Part shown: positions 47,150 to 57,774 of the stretch, one piece after another
How the letters are laid out: the number at the start of each line of letters is the position of its first letter
Position numbering within the stretch: position 1 is the stretch's first letter
NCBI GenBank assembly: GCA_028826165.1
Contig: JAPDFW010000013.1
Span: forward strand, 1 to 64,000
DNA length: 64,000 nucleotides
Source: Anaeramoeba ignava
Taxonomy: Eukaryota > Metamonada > Anaeramoebidae
Reading direction: 5' to 3'
Translations under genes and position numbers: made by a program
The notes under the pieces: model-generated
Databases searched by the model: none
What the model saw: the letters and a program-made list of their open reading frames with translations, nothing else
Told to the model about the DNA's origin: nothing

Positions 47150-48026
47150 TTTTTTTTAAAAAATAAAATAAGGAATATTAAATAATTAACTTTAAAATCA
47201 ATTTTAATTTATATATTTATGAATATTTATTTATTTAAATTAATATAAAGTTATTCCCAATAATTTAATAAAATTAATTAAATATTTTAATCAAATTTAT
47301 TTCAAAAATAGAATAAGGAATATTAAGTAATTAAATTTAAAATAAATTTTAATTTGTATATTTATGAATATTTATTTATTTAAATTAATATAAAGTTATT
47401 CCCAATAATTTAATAAAATTAATTAAATATTTTAATCAAATTTATTTCAAAAATAAAATAAGGAATATTAAGTAATTACCTTTAAAATCAATTTTAATTT
47501 ATATATTCATGAATATTTATTTATTTAAATTAATATAAAGTTATTCCCAATAATTTAATAAAATTAATTAAATATTTTAATCAAATTTATTTAAAAATAA
47601 AAATAAATAATAATAAATAATTAAATTTAAAATCAATTTTAATTTATATATTTATGAATATTTATTTATTTAAATTAATATAAAGTTATTCCCAATAATT
47701 TAATAAAATTAATAAAAATATTGAAATATTTTCATTTTAATTATTTAATTTATTAATTAATTAACATTTATTTTATTAATAATTTATCTAAAAATAAAGA
47801 ATTTAAATTTAATTATTATTAATTTCAATTTTCAATTTTTATTTTTGTTTATTAATTTGAAAAAACAATTTATTATTTTTTCTTTTAAATTTTTAATCAT
47901 AATTTTAAATTAATTTCAAATTTGTTTAAAATTGGATTTGTTTCTTATTTATTGATTTGAAGAATTTAATTTGATTGAAAGTAAATGAAAATTGAATTGA
48001 ATTTTGAAAGAATAAAATGAAAAATT
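47150..48026. repeat. Satellite, ~146-bp unit, 4 copies, plus TLDc 3' flank
   Basis: Four units of about 146 bases carry the TTATTCCCAATAATTTAATA core (near 47250, 47397, 47540 and 47687). A 3' flank homologous to those of the 4928 and 7183 genes follows. No gene. Confidence 0.88.
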
Positions 48027-49075
48027 TTAAATTGGAATGAAATAAGATTCAACTTCATCAACAATCCATGAATTAGGAGAACCAGCTAAATAACTTCTAG
48101 CTTCATTTTTACCATATTCAATTCCATTAGGTAGATTATAACTATAACCAAAATCTGAATAACCAGGTTGTAAATGATCATTCAAATAAAAATCATGACC
48201 AGAAAGCCCTCCATAACCAAAAATTGGGCCATAATTATGCCAGTTAGAATAAATTGCATATTGAGGTTGTTTAATTGTAAACTTTTCAGGTTTTCTATCT
48301 CCTGTATCATTTCTTAATGAAAAAATAAATGAATTTGAATCATTAATCCATTCTCCATTTGCTGAATTAAATCCAACTTGAGTAAATCCTCCAAAAATAA
48401 AATTATCTTTTGTTTTGATAATAATTAATGTTTTTCCTTTTCCATCAACTGCTTTATGCCAATTTTGACCAGAAAATCCATCTCTTTTTGCTGAAAATCC
48501 TTTTTTTATTTTAGAAAAAAAATCATTATCATTTATCCATTCTTCTAATTTCTTAACATATTCAATATCTTTAATAATTTCTGAATCTGAAAATTGAGGA
48601 AAATTCTTTTTGATTTCTTGTTTTTCATATTCATCAAAAATTGGTTTCATTTTTTTAATTTGGTTATTTTTATATTTAACTTCTTTCTTCCATTTCTCTT
48701 TTATTTCCTTTTCTTGTTCTTCAATTTTTTTTTCTTGAATTAAATTATCTTTTTCTTGAATTTGTTTATGAAGTTCAAAAATTTGTTTATCTTTTTCTTG
48801 AGAAAGTTCAAGAATTTGTTTATAAAGTCCTTCATTCTTGTATAAAAGTTCTTTATTCTCTTTATAAAGTTCAATAATTTGTTTATCTTTTTCTATTTAT
48901 TTATAATTTAATTATCCAAAAAAAATGTTAAAAAATGTTAAATAAGTTTTTTTTTTGTGTTTTTATTTTAAAAAATATATTTATAATAATAATAATAATA
49001 ATTACCATTAATAGTTTTATTTAATTCATTAATTTGTTGGTTATTGCTATTATTACTATTACTATTGCTATCCAT
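48027..49075 (-). CDS. Coiled-coil TLDc protein, 2 exons, no BTB
   Basis: Exon 1 (49006-49075) encodes MDSNSNSNNSNNQQ. A GT-AG intron of 113 bases (48893-49005) joins it in frame to exon 2 (48027-48892), giving 311 residues. Exon 2 has a long Lys/Glu/Gln coiled coil with KDKQI repeats (~24-115), then a TLDc domain (~150-311; KKGFSAKRDGFSG, GKTLIIIKT, FIFGGF, SFIFSLRND, SYLAGS). The coiled coil and TLDc resemble those of the 7183-8859 gene, but no BTB or BACK region is present. Without BTB it cannot act as a CUL3 adaptor on its own. It could be a regulator of the longer paralogues or an OXR1-like protein. Confidence 0.85.
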
Positions 49076-49439
49076 TTTGTTTTTGTTTTTGAAAGAAAAA
49101 GCAAAAATGAAAAATTAAAAAGCACAAAAAAATGAATAAAAAAAGTGGATTTTGAAATTAAATAAAAATATAAAAAATGAGAATAAATTTAAATTAATAA
49201 TTAATTTAATTTTCTTTTTAATTTATTATTTTAAATTAATTTATTAATAAATTATTATTATTTTATTAATTTTTATTATTAAAAAAAGGAAAAATTATTT
49301 TAATTTAATTTTTTTTGGAATTTAAAAATTATTAATAAATTTAAATTTAAAAACAAATTTCTAAATTAATATTAATTCAATTTAATTCAAAAAGATAAAA
49401 TTTTAATTTCAAAAATCAATTTTCAAAATATTTTTAATT

Positions 49440-51690
49440 AATAAAATATTTAAATCTAAAAATAAATTATTATTTTTAATCATGAAAACAAATATTAAAT
49501 TATATTTTTAAATTAATTTATAATTAAATATTAAATTAAATTTATTCTTATTATTTATATTTTTATGTTAAATATTTAATAAAGAAAAATATAAAAATTG
49601 AAATAATAAATTAATTTGTTTTAATAATAAATTTATTTTTAAAATTGAATTTAGAATTAATTTATAAATAAATAATAAATTATTTATATTTTAAATTATT
49701 TATATTTTTATGTTAAATATTTAATAAAGAAAATATAAAAATTGAAATAATAAATTAATTTGTTTTAATAATAAATTTATTTTAAAATAGAATTTAGAAT
49801 TAATTTATAAATAAATATTAAATTAATTATGTTTAAATTATTTATGTTTTATGTTAAATATTTAATAAAGAAAATATAAAAATTGAAATAATAAATTAAT
49901 TTGTTTTAAATAATAAATTTATTTTTGAAATAGAATTTAGAATTAATTTATAAATAAATAATAAATTAATTATGTTTTAAATTATTTATGTTTTTATGTT
50001 AAATATTTAATAAAGAAAATATAAAAATTGAAATAATAAATTAATTTGTTTTTAATAATAAATTTATTTTTGAAATAGAATTTAGAATTAATTTATAAAT
50101 AAATAATAAATTATTTATGTTTAAATTATTTATATTTTTATGTTTAATATTTAATAAAGAAAATATAAAATTGAATAAATTAATTTGTTTAAATAATAAA
50201 TTTATTTTGAAATTGAATTTAGAATTGATTTATAAATAAAAATAAATTATTTATGTTTAAATTATTTATATTTTTATGTTTAATATTGAATAAAGAAAAT
50301 ATAAAAATTGAAATAATAAATTAATTTGTTTTTAATAATAAATTTATTTTAAAATTGAATTTAGAATTGATTTATAAATAAAAATAAATTATTTATGTTT
50401 AAATTATTTATATTTTTATGTTTAATATTGAATAAAGAAAATATAAAAATTGAAATAATAAATTAATTTGTTTTTAATAATAAATTTATTTTAAAATTGA
50501 ATTTAGAATTAATTTATAAATAAATACAAATTATTTATGTTTAAATTATTTATATTTTTTATTTAAATATTTAATAAAGAAAATATGAAAATTGAAATAA
50601 TAAATTAATTAGTTTAAATAATAAATTTATTTTAAAAATAGAATTTAGAATTGATTTATAAATAAATATTAAATTATTTATGTTTAAAATTATTTATATT
50701 TATATGTTAAAATATTTAATAAAGAAAATATAAAAATTGAAATAATAAATTAATTTGTTTAAAAAAATAAATTTATTTTGAAATTGATTTTTAGAATTAA
50801 TTTATAAATAAATAATAAATTATTTTAAATTTAAATTATTTTATATTTTTATGTTAAATATTGAATAAAGAAAATATAAAAATTGGAAATAATAAATTAA
50901 TATGTTTAAATATTAAATTATATTTTGAAATTGAATTTAGAGTTGATTTATAAATAAATAATAAATTATTTATGTTTAAATTATTTTATATTTTATGTTA
51001 AATATTTAATAAAGAAAATATAAAAATTGAAATAATAAATTAATATGTTTTAAATAATAAATTTATTTTGAAATTGAATTTAGAATTAATTTATAAATAA
51101 ATAATAAATTATTTAAATTTAAATTATTTATATTTTTATGTTAAATATTTAATAAAAGAAAATATAAAAATTGAAATAATAAATTAATTTGTTTAAATAA
51201 TAAATTTATTTTTAAAATTGAATTTAGAAATTGATTTATAAATAAAAATAAATTATTTAAATTTAAATTATTTATATTTTTATGTTAAATATTTAATAAA
51301 GAAAATATTTAAAATTGAAATAATAAATTAATATGTTTAAATAATAAATTTATTTTTGAAATTATATTTTCAAATTAATTTATAATTAAATATTAAATTA
51401 TTTATATTCTAATTATTTATATTTTTATGTTAAATATTGAATAAAGAAAATATAAAAATTGAAATAATAAATTAATTTGTTTAAATAATAAATTTATTTT
51501 AAAATTGAATTTAGAATTAATTTATAAATAAATAATAAATTATTTATATTTAAATTATTTATATTTATATGTTAAATATTGAATAAAGAAAATATAAAAA
51601 TTGAAATAATAAATTAATTTGTTTTAATAATAAATTTATTTTAAAATTGAATTTAGAGTTGATTTATAAATAAAAATAAATTAGTTTTTC
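49440..51690. repeat. Satellite, ~143-bp unit, about 15 copies
   Basis: Units are marked by TATGTTAAATATTTAATAAAG, spaced about 143 bases apart from 49567 to 51572. Most also contain AATAATAAATTAATTTGTTT and GAATTTAGAATTAATTTATA. It lies upstream of the TLDc gene at 48027-49075, as the related array at 8958-10060 lies upstream of the 7183 gene. No coding or RNA gene is evident inside. Confidence 0.9.
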
Positions 51691-51750
51691 TTTTTAAAAA
51701 AAAAATAAAAAAAAAATTTTTTTTAAATTTTTATAATTAAATTAAATAAA

Positions 51751-51925
51751 GGAAAGATCAGAACGGCGAATGAAATGTTTTTTATCTTCAGTTCAAGTCT
51801 TTTTCTAAGTGGGTCGACCAAATATTATTGAATTTTTTTTTTACAAAGAAAAAAAAAAACAAAAATAAAAGGAACTTAGAATAAAGAAAATGATCTGGCT
51901 GTGTTAAGTTTCATCATTTCTTTCC
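51751..51925 (-). ncRNA. Candidate C/D box snoRNA
   Basis: This is an island of higher complexity in AT-repeat DNA. On the minus strand it begins GGAAAG (51925-51920), followed by a C box ATGATGA (51917-51911). It ends with a D box CTGA (51761-51758) followed by CTTTCC (51756-51751), which pairs with the start as a terminal stem. The bases just before the D box (AACATTTCATTCGCCGTT) can pair with the conserved large-subunit rRNA segment AACGGCGAGUGAA, with one G-U pair. That fits a 2'-O-methylation guide. At 175 bases it is longer than usual, and an internal CTGA near 51798 may be a D' box. No transcript evidence is available. Confidence 0.5.
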
Positions 51926-52099
51926 AATTTAATTTTTTGAAAATAAAAAAATGAAAAAAAAAAACAAAAAAAAATTTTTTAATTAAAAAAAACAAAAACA
52001 ATTTTTCATTTTTTTTTCATTTTTTTCTTCTTTTTTTTCTTCTTTTTTTGTTTTATTTCATTTATTTTCAAAAATTAAAATTAAAAAATAAAATTAAAA

Positions 52100-52600
52100 A
52101 TGAAAATATTTGTCACAGTTGGAACTACAAAATTTACAGAATTAATAAACATTGTAGATTCACAAGAATTTCTACAATTAATGAAAAAAAAAGGAGTAAC
52201 GGAAATAACATTACAAACAGGAACAGAAGAATTTGAACCAAAAGAATTAAAAAAAGAAACAAATTTGACAGTTAAGACATTTAAATTAGTTCCATCAATA
52301 GAAGAATATATTGAAAAAGCAGATTTAATAATTAGTCATGGAGGCGCAGGAACTATTTTTGAAAGTCTTCGCGCAAAAAAACCGTTAATTGTTGTTGTTA
52401 ATGATTCTTTAATGGATAATCATCAAACTGAACTGGCAGAAAAATTAGCGGAAGAAAAGCATCTTTTTTATTGTGAAAATTCTTCTTTTCTTCCTACTAT
52501 TTTTAAAAATATTGAAATCGATGGTTTATTGCCTCTTCCTGATACTAATCCTGATAAATTCAATTCTTTTATTGATAATCATTTTAATTTGAAAATTTAA
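52100..52600 (+). CDS. ALG13: UDP-GlcNAc transferase catalytic subunit ALG13
   Basis: The 166-residue single-exon product has the GT28-type C-terminal fold of ALG13: start IFVTVGTTKFTELI, mid-segment LKLVPSIEEYI-like, and the nucleotide-sugar signature ADLIISHGGAGTIFESL, then KPLIVVVNDSLMDNHQTELAEKL. ALG13 pairs with membrane-anchored ALG14 on the cytosolic ER face. Together they add the second GlcNAc to dolichol-PP-GlcNAc, early in N-glycan synthesis. Length matches the short, single-domain ALG13 of yeast and protists. ALG14 is not in this window. Confidence 0.93.
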   Translation: MKIFVTVGTTKFTELINIVDSQEFLQLMKKKGVTEITLQTGTEEFEPKELKKETNLTVKTFKLVPSIEEYIEKADLIISHGGAGTIFESLRAKKPLIVVVNDSLMDNHQTELAEKLAEEKHLFYCENSSFLPTIFKNIEIDGLLPLPDTNPDKFNSFIDNHFNLKI

Positions 52601-52689
52601 TCAATGAAAAAAAATACAAAAGTTGATTTTTTTTTTCAAGTTTTTTATTTGAAATGGAGTGTGAATTATTTCAATATTCTTTATAATAA

Positions 52690-52922
52690 AGCTTCATTTA
52701 AAATTAAAATTCATTTATAAAATCAAAATCAAAATTAAAATTCATTTAATAATTAAAATTCATTTATAAAATTAAAATTCATTTATAAAATTAAAATTCA
52801 TTTATAAAATTAAAATTAAAATTCAAATTAAAATTAAAATATTAAAATTAAAATTAAAATTAAAATTAAAATTAAAATTAAAATTAAAATTAAAATTAAA
52901 ATTAAAATTAAAATTAAAATAA
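52690..52922. repeat. (AAAATT)n with CATTTATAAAATT interruptions
   Basis: Hexamer array downstream of ALG13, of the same type as in ARF intron 2 and UCH37 intron 3. No gene. Confidence 0.9.
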
Positions 52923-53011
52923 TTTTGTTTTCAAAGTTTATTTCTTTTCCAAATTTTCTTTTCTAAATTATCTTTCTTCATTTTTTTTCTTTTTAATATC
53001 TTTTTTTCTTA

Positions 53012-53072
53012 CTTTGTGTTCGAAAATCTCAATCCAAAAAAAAGGTTTCTTGAGATTTTGTCATATACAAAG
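53012..53072 (-). promoter_or_regulatory. SECIS element of the SelK-like gene
   Basis: The minus strand folds as lower helix CTTTGT/ACAAAG, an internal loop with ATGA (5' side, 53065-53062) and CGAA (3' side), and a perfect 10-bp helix AAAATCTCAA/TTGAGATTTT. The 17-base apical loop begins GAAACC and can close a CC/GG mini-helix. UGA/GA opposite each other below helix 2, and unpaired AA at the apex, are the defining eukaryotic SECIS features. It lies about 90 bases after the stop codon of the SelK-like frame. Confidence 0.85.
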
Positions 53073-53126
53073 AAAGAAAAAAAGAAAGAGAAAATCATTT
53101 TAAAATTTTAAAAAAAAAAGAAATTA

Positions 53127-53167
53127 CTAAAAAGGATTAAATCTGAATTAGAAAAAATCCTTTTTAG
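53127..53167 (-). promoter_or_regulatory. Stem-loop just after the Sec codon (SRE-like)
   Basis: CTAAAAAGGATT and AATCCTTTTTAG form a perfect 12-bp stem with a 17-base loop. The stem begins about 15 bases downstream of the in-frame TGA (53184-53182) and includes the TAA stop. Stem-loops at this position assist recoding in some selenoprotein mRNAs. It may instead act in 3'-end formation. Confidence 0.5.
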
Positions 53168-55314
53168 CAATTTCCCCCACCTCATCCACCACCACCACTA
53201 AAGAAAGAAAGTGTAGAAAATGAATTTCGTCGATTTTGTGGAATTGGTTGTTGTCTAGGTTGAGGTCTTGTTTCATCTGGTTCTTCATAAAATAAAGTTT
53301 GTAAACTAAAAATTTATAATTAAATTTATAATTAAATTTATAATTAAATTTATAATTAAATTTATAATTAAATTTATAATTAAATTTATAATTAAATTTA
53401 TAATTATATTTATAATAAATTTATAATTAAATTTATAATTAAATTTATAATTAAATTTATAATTAAATTTATTATTATAATTATAATAAAATTAATAATT
53501 AAATTTATAATTAAATTTATAATCAAATTTATAATTAAATTTATAATTATATTTATAATTAAATTTATAATTAAATTTAAAATTAAATTTATAATTAAAT
53601 TTATAATTAAATTTGTAATAAAATTTATAATTATATTTTATAAACAAAATTTATAATTAAATTTATAATTAAATTTATAATTAAATTTATAATTAAATTT
53701 ATAATTATATTTATAATAAAATTAATAATTAAATTTATAATAAAATTAATAATTAAATTTATAATAAAATTTATAATTAAATTTATAATTAAATTTATAA
53801 TTAAATTAATAATTAAAATTTATAATAAAAATTTAAATATATAATTAAAATTATAATTAAATTTATAATTAAATTTATAATTAAACTTATAATTAAATTT
53901 ATAATTAAATTTATAATTAAATTTATAATTAAATTTATAATTAAATTTAATTAAATTTATATTTTATATAATTAAAATTATAATTAAAAATATAATTAAA
54001 TTTATAATTAAATTTATAATTATATTTTATAATTAAATTTATAATAAAAATTTATAATTAAATTTATAATTAAATATATAATTAAACTTATAATTAAAAT
54101 ATATAATTAAATTTATAATTAAATTTATAATTATATTTATAATTAAATTTATAATTAAATTTATAATTAAATTTATAATTAAATTTATAATTAAATTTAT
54201 ATAATTAAATTTATAATTAAAATTATAATTAAATTTATAATTAAATTTATAATTAAATTTATAATTAAATTAATTAAATTTATAATTAAATTTATAATTA
54301 AATTTTATAATTAAATTAATAATTAAATTTATAAAAAATTTATAATAAAATTTATAATTATATTTATAAACAAAATTTATAATTAAATTTATAATTAAAT
54401 TTATAATTAAATTTATAATTAAATTTATAATTAAATTTATAATTAAATTTATAATTAAATTTAAAACTAAATTTATAATAAAATTAATAATTAAATTAAT
54501 AATTAAATTTATAATAAAATTTATAATTAAATTTATAATATTTATAATTAAATTTATAATTAAATTTATAATTAAATTTAAATTTATAATTAAATTTATA
54601 ATAAAATTTATAATTAAAATATATATTTATATTTATAATTAAATTTATAATTAAATTTATAATTAAAAATATAAAATTTATAATTAAATTTATAATTAAA
54701 TTTATAATTAAATTTATAATTAAATTTATAATTAAATTTATAATTAAATTTATAATTAAATTTATAATTTATTTATAATTATATTTATAATTAAATTTAT
54801 AATTAAATTTATAATTAAATTTATAATTAAATTTATAATTAAATTTATAATTAAATTTATAATTAAAATTTATAATTAAATTTATAATTAAATTTATAAT
54901 TAAATTTATAATTAAAATTTATAATTAAATTTATAATTAAATTATATTTTATAATTAAATTTATAATTAAATTTATAATTAAATTTATAATTAAATTTAT
55001 AAACAAATTTATAATTATATTTATAATTAAATTTATAATTAAATTTATAATTAAATTTATAATTAAATTTATAATTAAATTTATAATTATATTTATAATT
55101 AAATTTATAATTAAATTTATAATTAAATTTATAATTATATTTATAATTAAATTTATATTAAAATTTATAATTAAATTTATAATTAAATTGTTTACAAAAT
55201 TTTTAAAAATTGTAAAATGGCTAATAAAATGTTTTGTATTTTTGTAAAAATTCTTGATTCATTTGATTCTGTTCTTGTTTGTTGTGGAAAAACTTTTCTT
55301 CTATTATTTTCCAT
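53164..55314 (-). CDS. SELENOK: Selenoprotein K-like, in-frame TGA (Sec), 2 exons
   Basis: Exon 1 (55196-55314) and exon 2 (53164-53305) join in frame across a 1890-base repetitive intron, giving 86 residues with selenocysteine at 81. The layout matches SelK (94 residues in human): a short polar N-terminus, one membrane helix (~27-46; IQNILLAILQFLKIFLQTLF), a Pro/Arg/Gln/Asn-rich disordered tail and a Gly-rich end with Sec just before the C-terminus (GGGG-U-GGGNC, then TAA). SelK is an ER membrane protein that partners with DHHC6 in palmitoylation and takes part in ER-associated degradation. The TGA at 53184-53182 is read as Sec because sequence stays Gly-rich after it and a SECIS follows. 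Splice sites are GTAAAC and TTTTTAG. Confidence 0.82.
53306..55195. repeat. (TTTATAATTAAA)n 12-bp array filling the SelK intron
   Basis: The whole intron is a 12-base repeat with scattered AATAAA, TTATAT and ACAAA variants. There are only a few bases of unique sequence at either splice site. Sequence outside the repeat codes for the two exons. Confidence 0.92.
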
Positions 55315-55426
55315 TTATAAAAAAAATAATTGAAAAAAAAAATGAAAAAAATGAAAAACAAAATCATTTTGAATTTTATTTGTTTTTTTTTTTGAAAAGA
55401 AAAAAAAAGGAAAAAAATTTATTTTT

Positions 55427-55498
55427 AATAATCATTGACTTTCAGAAAATATTCTTCCAAAGATTTCAAATATTTCCTTCATTTGTTCAACAATTATT
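55427..55498 (-). promoter_or_regulatory. SECIS element of the SelW-like gene
   Basis: On the minus strand, AATAATTGTTGA pairs with TCAATGATTATT (12 bp, two G-U). An internal loop carries ATGA (55482-55479) opposite TGAA (3' side, 55444-55441). A 9-bp helix GGAAATATT/AATATTTTC follows, and a 15-base apical loop TGAAATC... has unpaired AAA. This satisfies the SECIS core. It lies about 115-190 bases after the SelW stop codon. Confidence 0.8.
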
Positions 55499-55612
55499 AA
55501 AAATTGGAAAAAAAAATGTGGCTTTTATGTTGAAAGATTGTTTGAGAAATGAAAAAAGAAAAAGAAAAAGAAAGAAGAAGAAATGTTCAGTTTTTTTTTG
55601 ATTTGAATTTGT

Positions 55613-57418
55613 TTACTTTTCTTTTTCTTCTTTTTCTTCTTTTTTTTCTTTTTGAGATTCTAAATGTTTTTCAATAAGAGTAACAAGTTCTTCAGGTTCT
55701 GGATATCTTCCTGTTTTTTTACGTGAAAAAATGAGTGTTCCATCATCAAGATGTACTTCAAACAAATATCCTGAATGTCCGTGTTTTGGAGCAACTGTAT
55801 ATCCTTTTTCTTTTAATCCATTAGCCACCCAAAGGTATCGTCCAAAGATACCTCATCCTATTTTAAAATTATTATTAAAATTATTATTAAAATTAATTAT
55901 TATTAAAATTATTATTAAAATTATTATTAAAAATTATTATTAAAATTATTATTAAAATTATTATTAAAATTATTATTAAAATTATTATTAAATTTATTAT
56001 TAAATTTATTATTAAAATTATTATTAAAATTATTATTAAAATTATTATTAAATTTATTATTAAATTTATTATTAAATTTATTATTAAATTTATTATTAAA
56101 TTTATTATTAAAATTATTATTAAATTTATTATTAAAATTATTATTAAAATTATTATTAAAATTATTATTAAAATTATTATTAAAATTATTATTAAAATTA
56201 TTATTAAAATTATTATTAAAATTATTATTAAATTTATTATTAAATTTATTATTAAAATTATTATTAAATTTATTATTAAAATTATTATTAAAATTTATTA
56301 TTAAAATTATTATTAAATTTATTATTAAATTTATTATTAAATTTATTATTAAAATTTATTATTAAAATTTATTATTAAAATTATTATTAAAATTATTATT
56401 AAAATTTATTATTAAATTTATTATTAAATTTATTATTAAATTTATTATTAAATTTATTATTAAATTTATTATTAAAATTGTTATTAAATTTATTATTAAA
56501 TTTATTATTAAATGATTATTAAATTTATTATTAAATTTATTATTAAATTTATTATTAAAATTATTATTAAAATTATTATTAAAATTATTATTAAAATTAT
56601 TATTAAATTTATTATTAAAATTATTATTAAATTATTATTGAATTTATTATTAAATTTATTATTAAAATTATTATTAAAATTATTATTAAAATTATTATTA
56701 AAAATTATTATTAAAATTATTATTAAATTTATTATTAAAATTATTATTAAAATTATTATTAAAATTTATTATTAAATTTATTATTAAATTTATTATTAAA
56801 ATGATTATTAAAATTTATTATTAAAATTTATTATTAAAATTATTATTAAAATTATTATTAAAAATTATTATTAAAATTTATTATTAAATTTATTATTAAA
56901 TTTATTATTAAAATTATTATTAAAATTATTATTAAAATTATTATTAAATTTATTATTAAAATTATTATTATATTTATTATTAAATTTATTATTAAATTTA
57001 TTATTAAATTTATTATTAAATTTATTATTAAAATTATTATTAAATTTATTATTAAATTTATTATTAAATTTATTATTAAATTTATTATTAAAATTATTAT
57101 TAAAATTATTATTAAATTTATTATTAAAATTATTATATTTATTATTAAAATTATTATTTATTATTAAATTTATTATTAAAATTATTATTAAATTTATTAT
57201 TAAATTTGTTATTAAAATTATTATTAAAATTATTATTAAATTTATTATTAAAATTATTATTAAAATTATTATTAAATTTATTATTAAAATAGATTGCTAA
57301 TTGATTGGGGAGATTTGGTTAAATTATTAATTTTAATTGATTTTAATTTTGAGAACTTTAATTGAGATTAATTTTTGATTGTTGATTTACCTCCACAATA
57401 AGTAATTATGACTTTCAT
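55613..57418 (-). CDS. SELENOW: Selenoprotein W-like thioredoxin-fold protein, in-frame TGA (Sec), 2 exons
   Basis: Exon 1 (57391-57418) encodes MKVIITYCG and one base. Exon 2 (55613-55857) begins GA-TGA, so the join reads Y-C-G-G-U-G, the CxxU redox motif (C8, U11) of the Rdx/SelW family. The rest follows SelW order: YLWVANGLKEKGYTVAP (helix 1), HSGYLFEVHLDDGTLIFSRKKTGRYP (strands, like [22 protein letters not shown]) and a C-terminal helix. A Lys/Glu tail of about 15 residues extends it to 90 residues (SelW is 87). Rdx proteins are small thioredoxin-fold oxidoreductases, probably glutathione-linked and cytosolic. The intron is 1533 bases of 12-bp repeat. A SECIS-like hairpin lies in the 3' UTR. 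Confidence 0.87.
55858..57390. repeat. (AAATTTATTATT/AAAATTATTATT)n 12-bp array filling the SelW intron
   Basis: A 12-base repeat from about 55862 to 57290, followed by ~100 bases of unique AT-rich sequence before exon 1. It is a different motif from the SelK intron but has the same period. Long IIKIIIK open frames here are by-products. Confidence 0.92.
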
Positions 57419-57774
57419 TAAGTCACTAAAATTTCTTTTTTGAAAATTTTGAAGTTTTTGCGTTGTGTTTTTATTTGTTTTAAATGTTTTAAAAAAAGAA
57501 AAAAAAATGAAAAAAAAAATGAAAAAAAAAAATCTTTTAATAAATTTTATTTTTGTTTTTGTGGGCAAATTAAAAAAATAAAAATAAAAAAAGGAGAAAA
57601 AAAAAATAAATTTTTCTTAATTTAAAAATAAATAAAAAAATAAAATAAAAAAAATTGTTTTTCATTTTTTTTCTTTTTGCTTTTAATTTTCTTTACAATT
57701 ACAAATTAAAAAAAAAAACAATAAATTGAAAAAATAAAAATTAAAAAACAATAATTAATAATAATAATAATAAA

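Noticed and set aside
51751-51925. tRNA or spliceosomal snRNA in the complex island
   Set aside because: No cloverleaf, no U1-U6 signature motifs on either strand. The C/D box reading fits better.
53306-55195. Possible CRISPR-like array of short direct repeats
   Set aside because: Units are contiguous 12-mers with no unique spacers, in a eukaryotic intron.
55254-55601. 115-residue open frame on the plus strand
   Set aside because: It overlaps the SelK first exon and the SelW SECIS on the other strand, and is Lys/Phe-rich noise.
53182-55855. TGA reassigned to Trp or Cys genome-wide, instead of Sec
   Set aside because: FAM98, the TRAPPC14-like gene and the zinc protein end at TGA, and Trp is TGG throughout. 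In-frame TGA is confined to two genes of known selenoprotein families, each with a SECIS.
56512-56775. Open frame of IIKIIIK type, and a similar LILI frame at 40457-40666
   Set aside because: By-products of 12- and 6-base repeats in an intron and a spacer.
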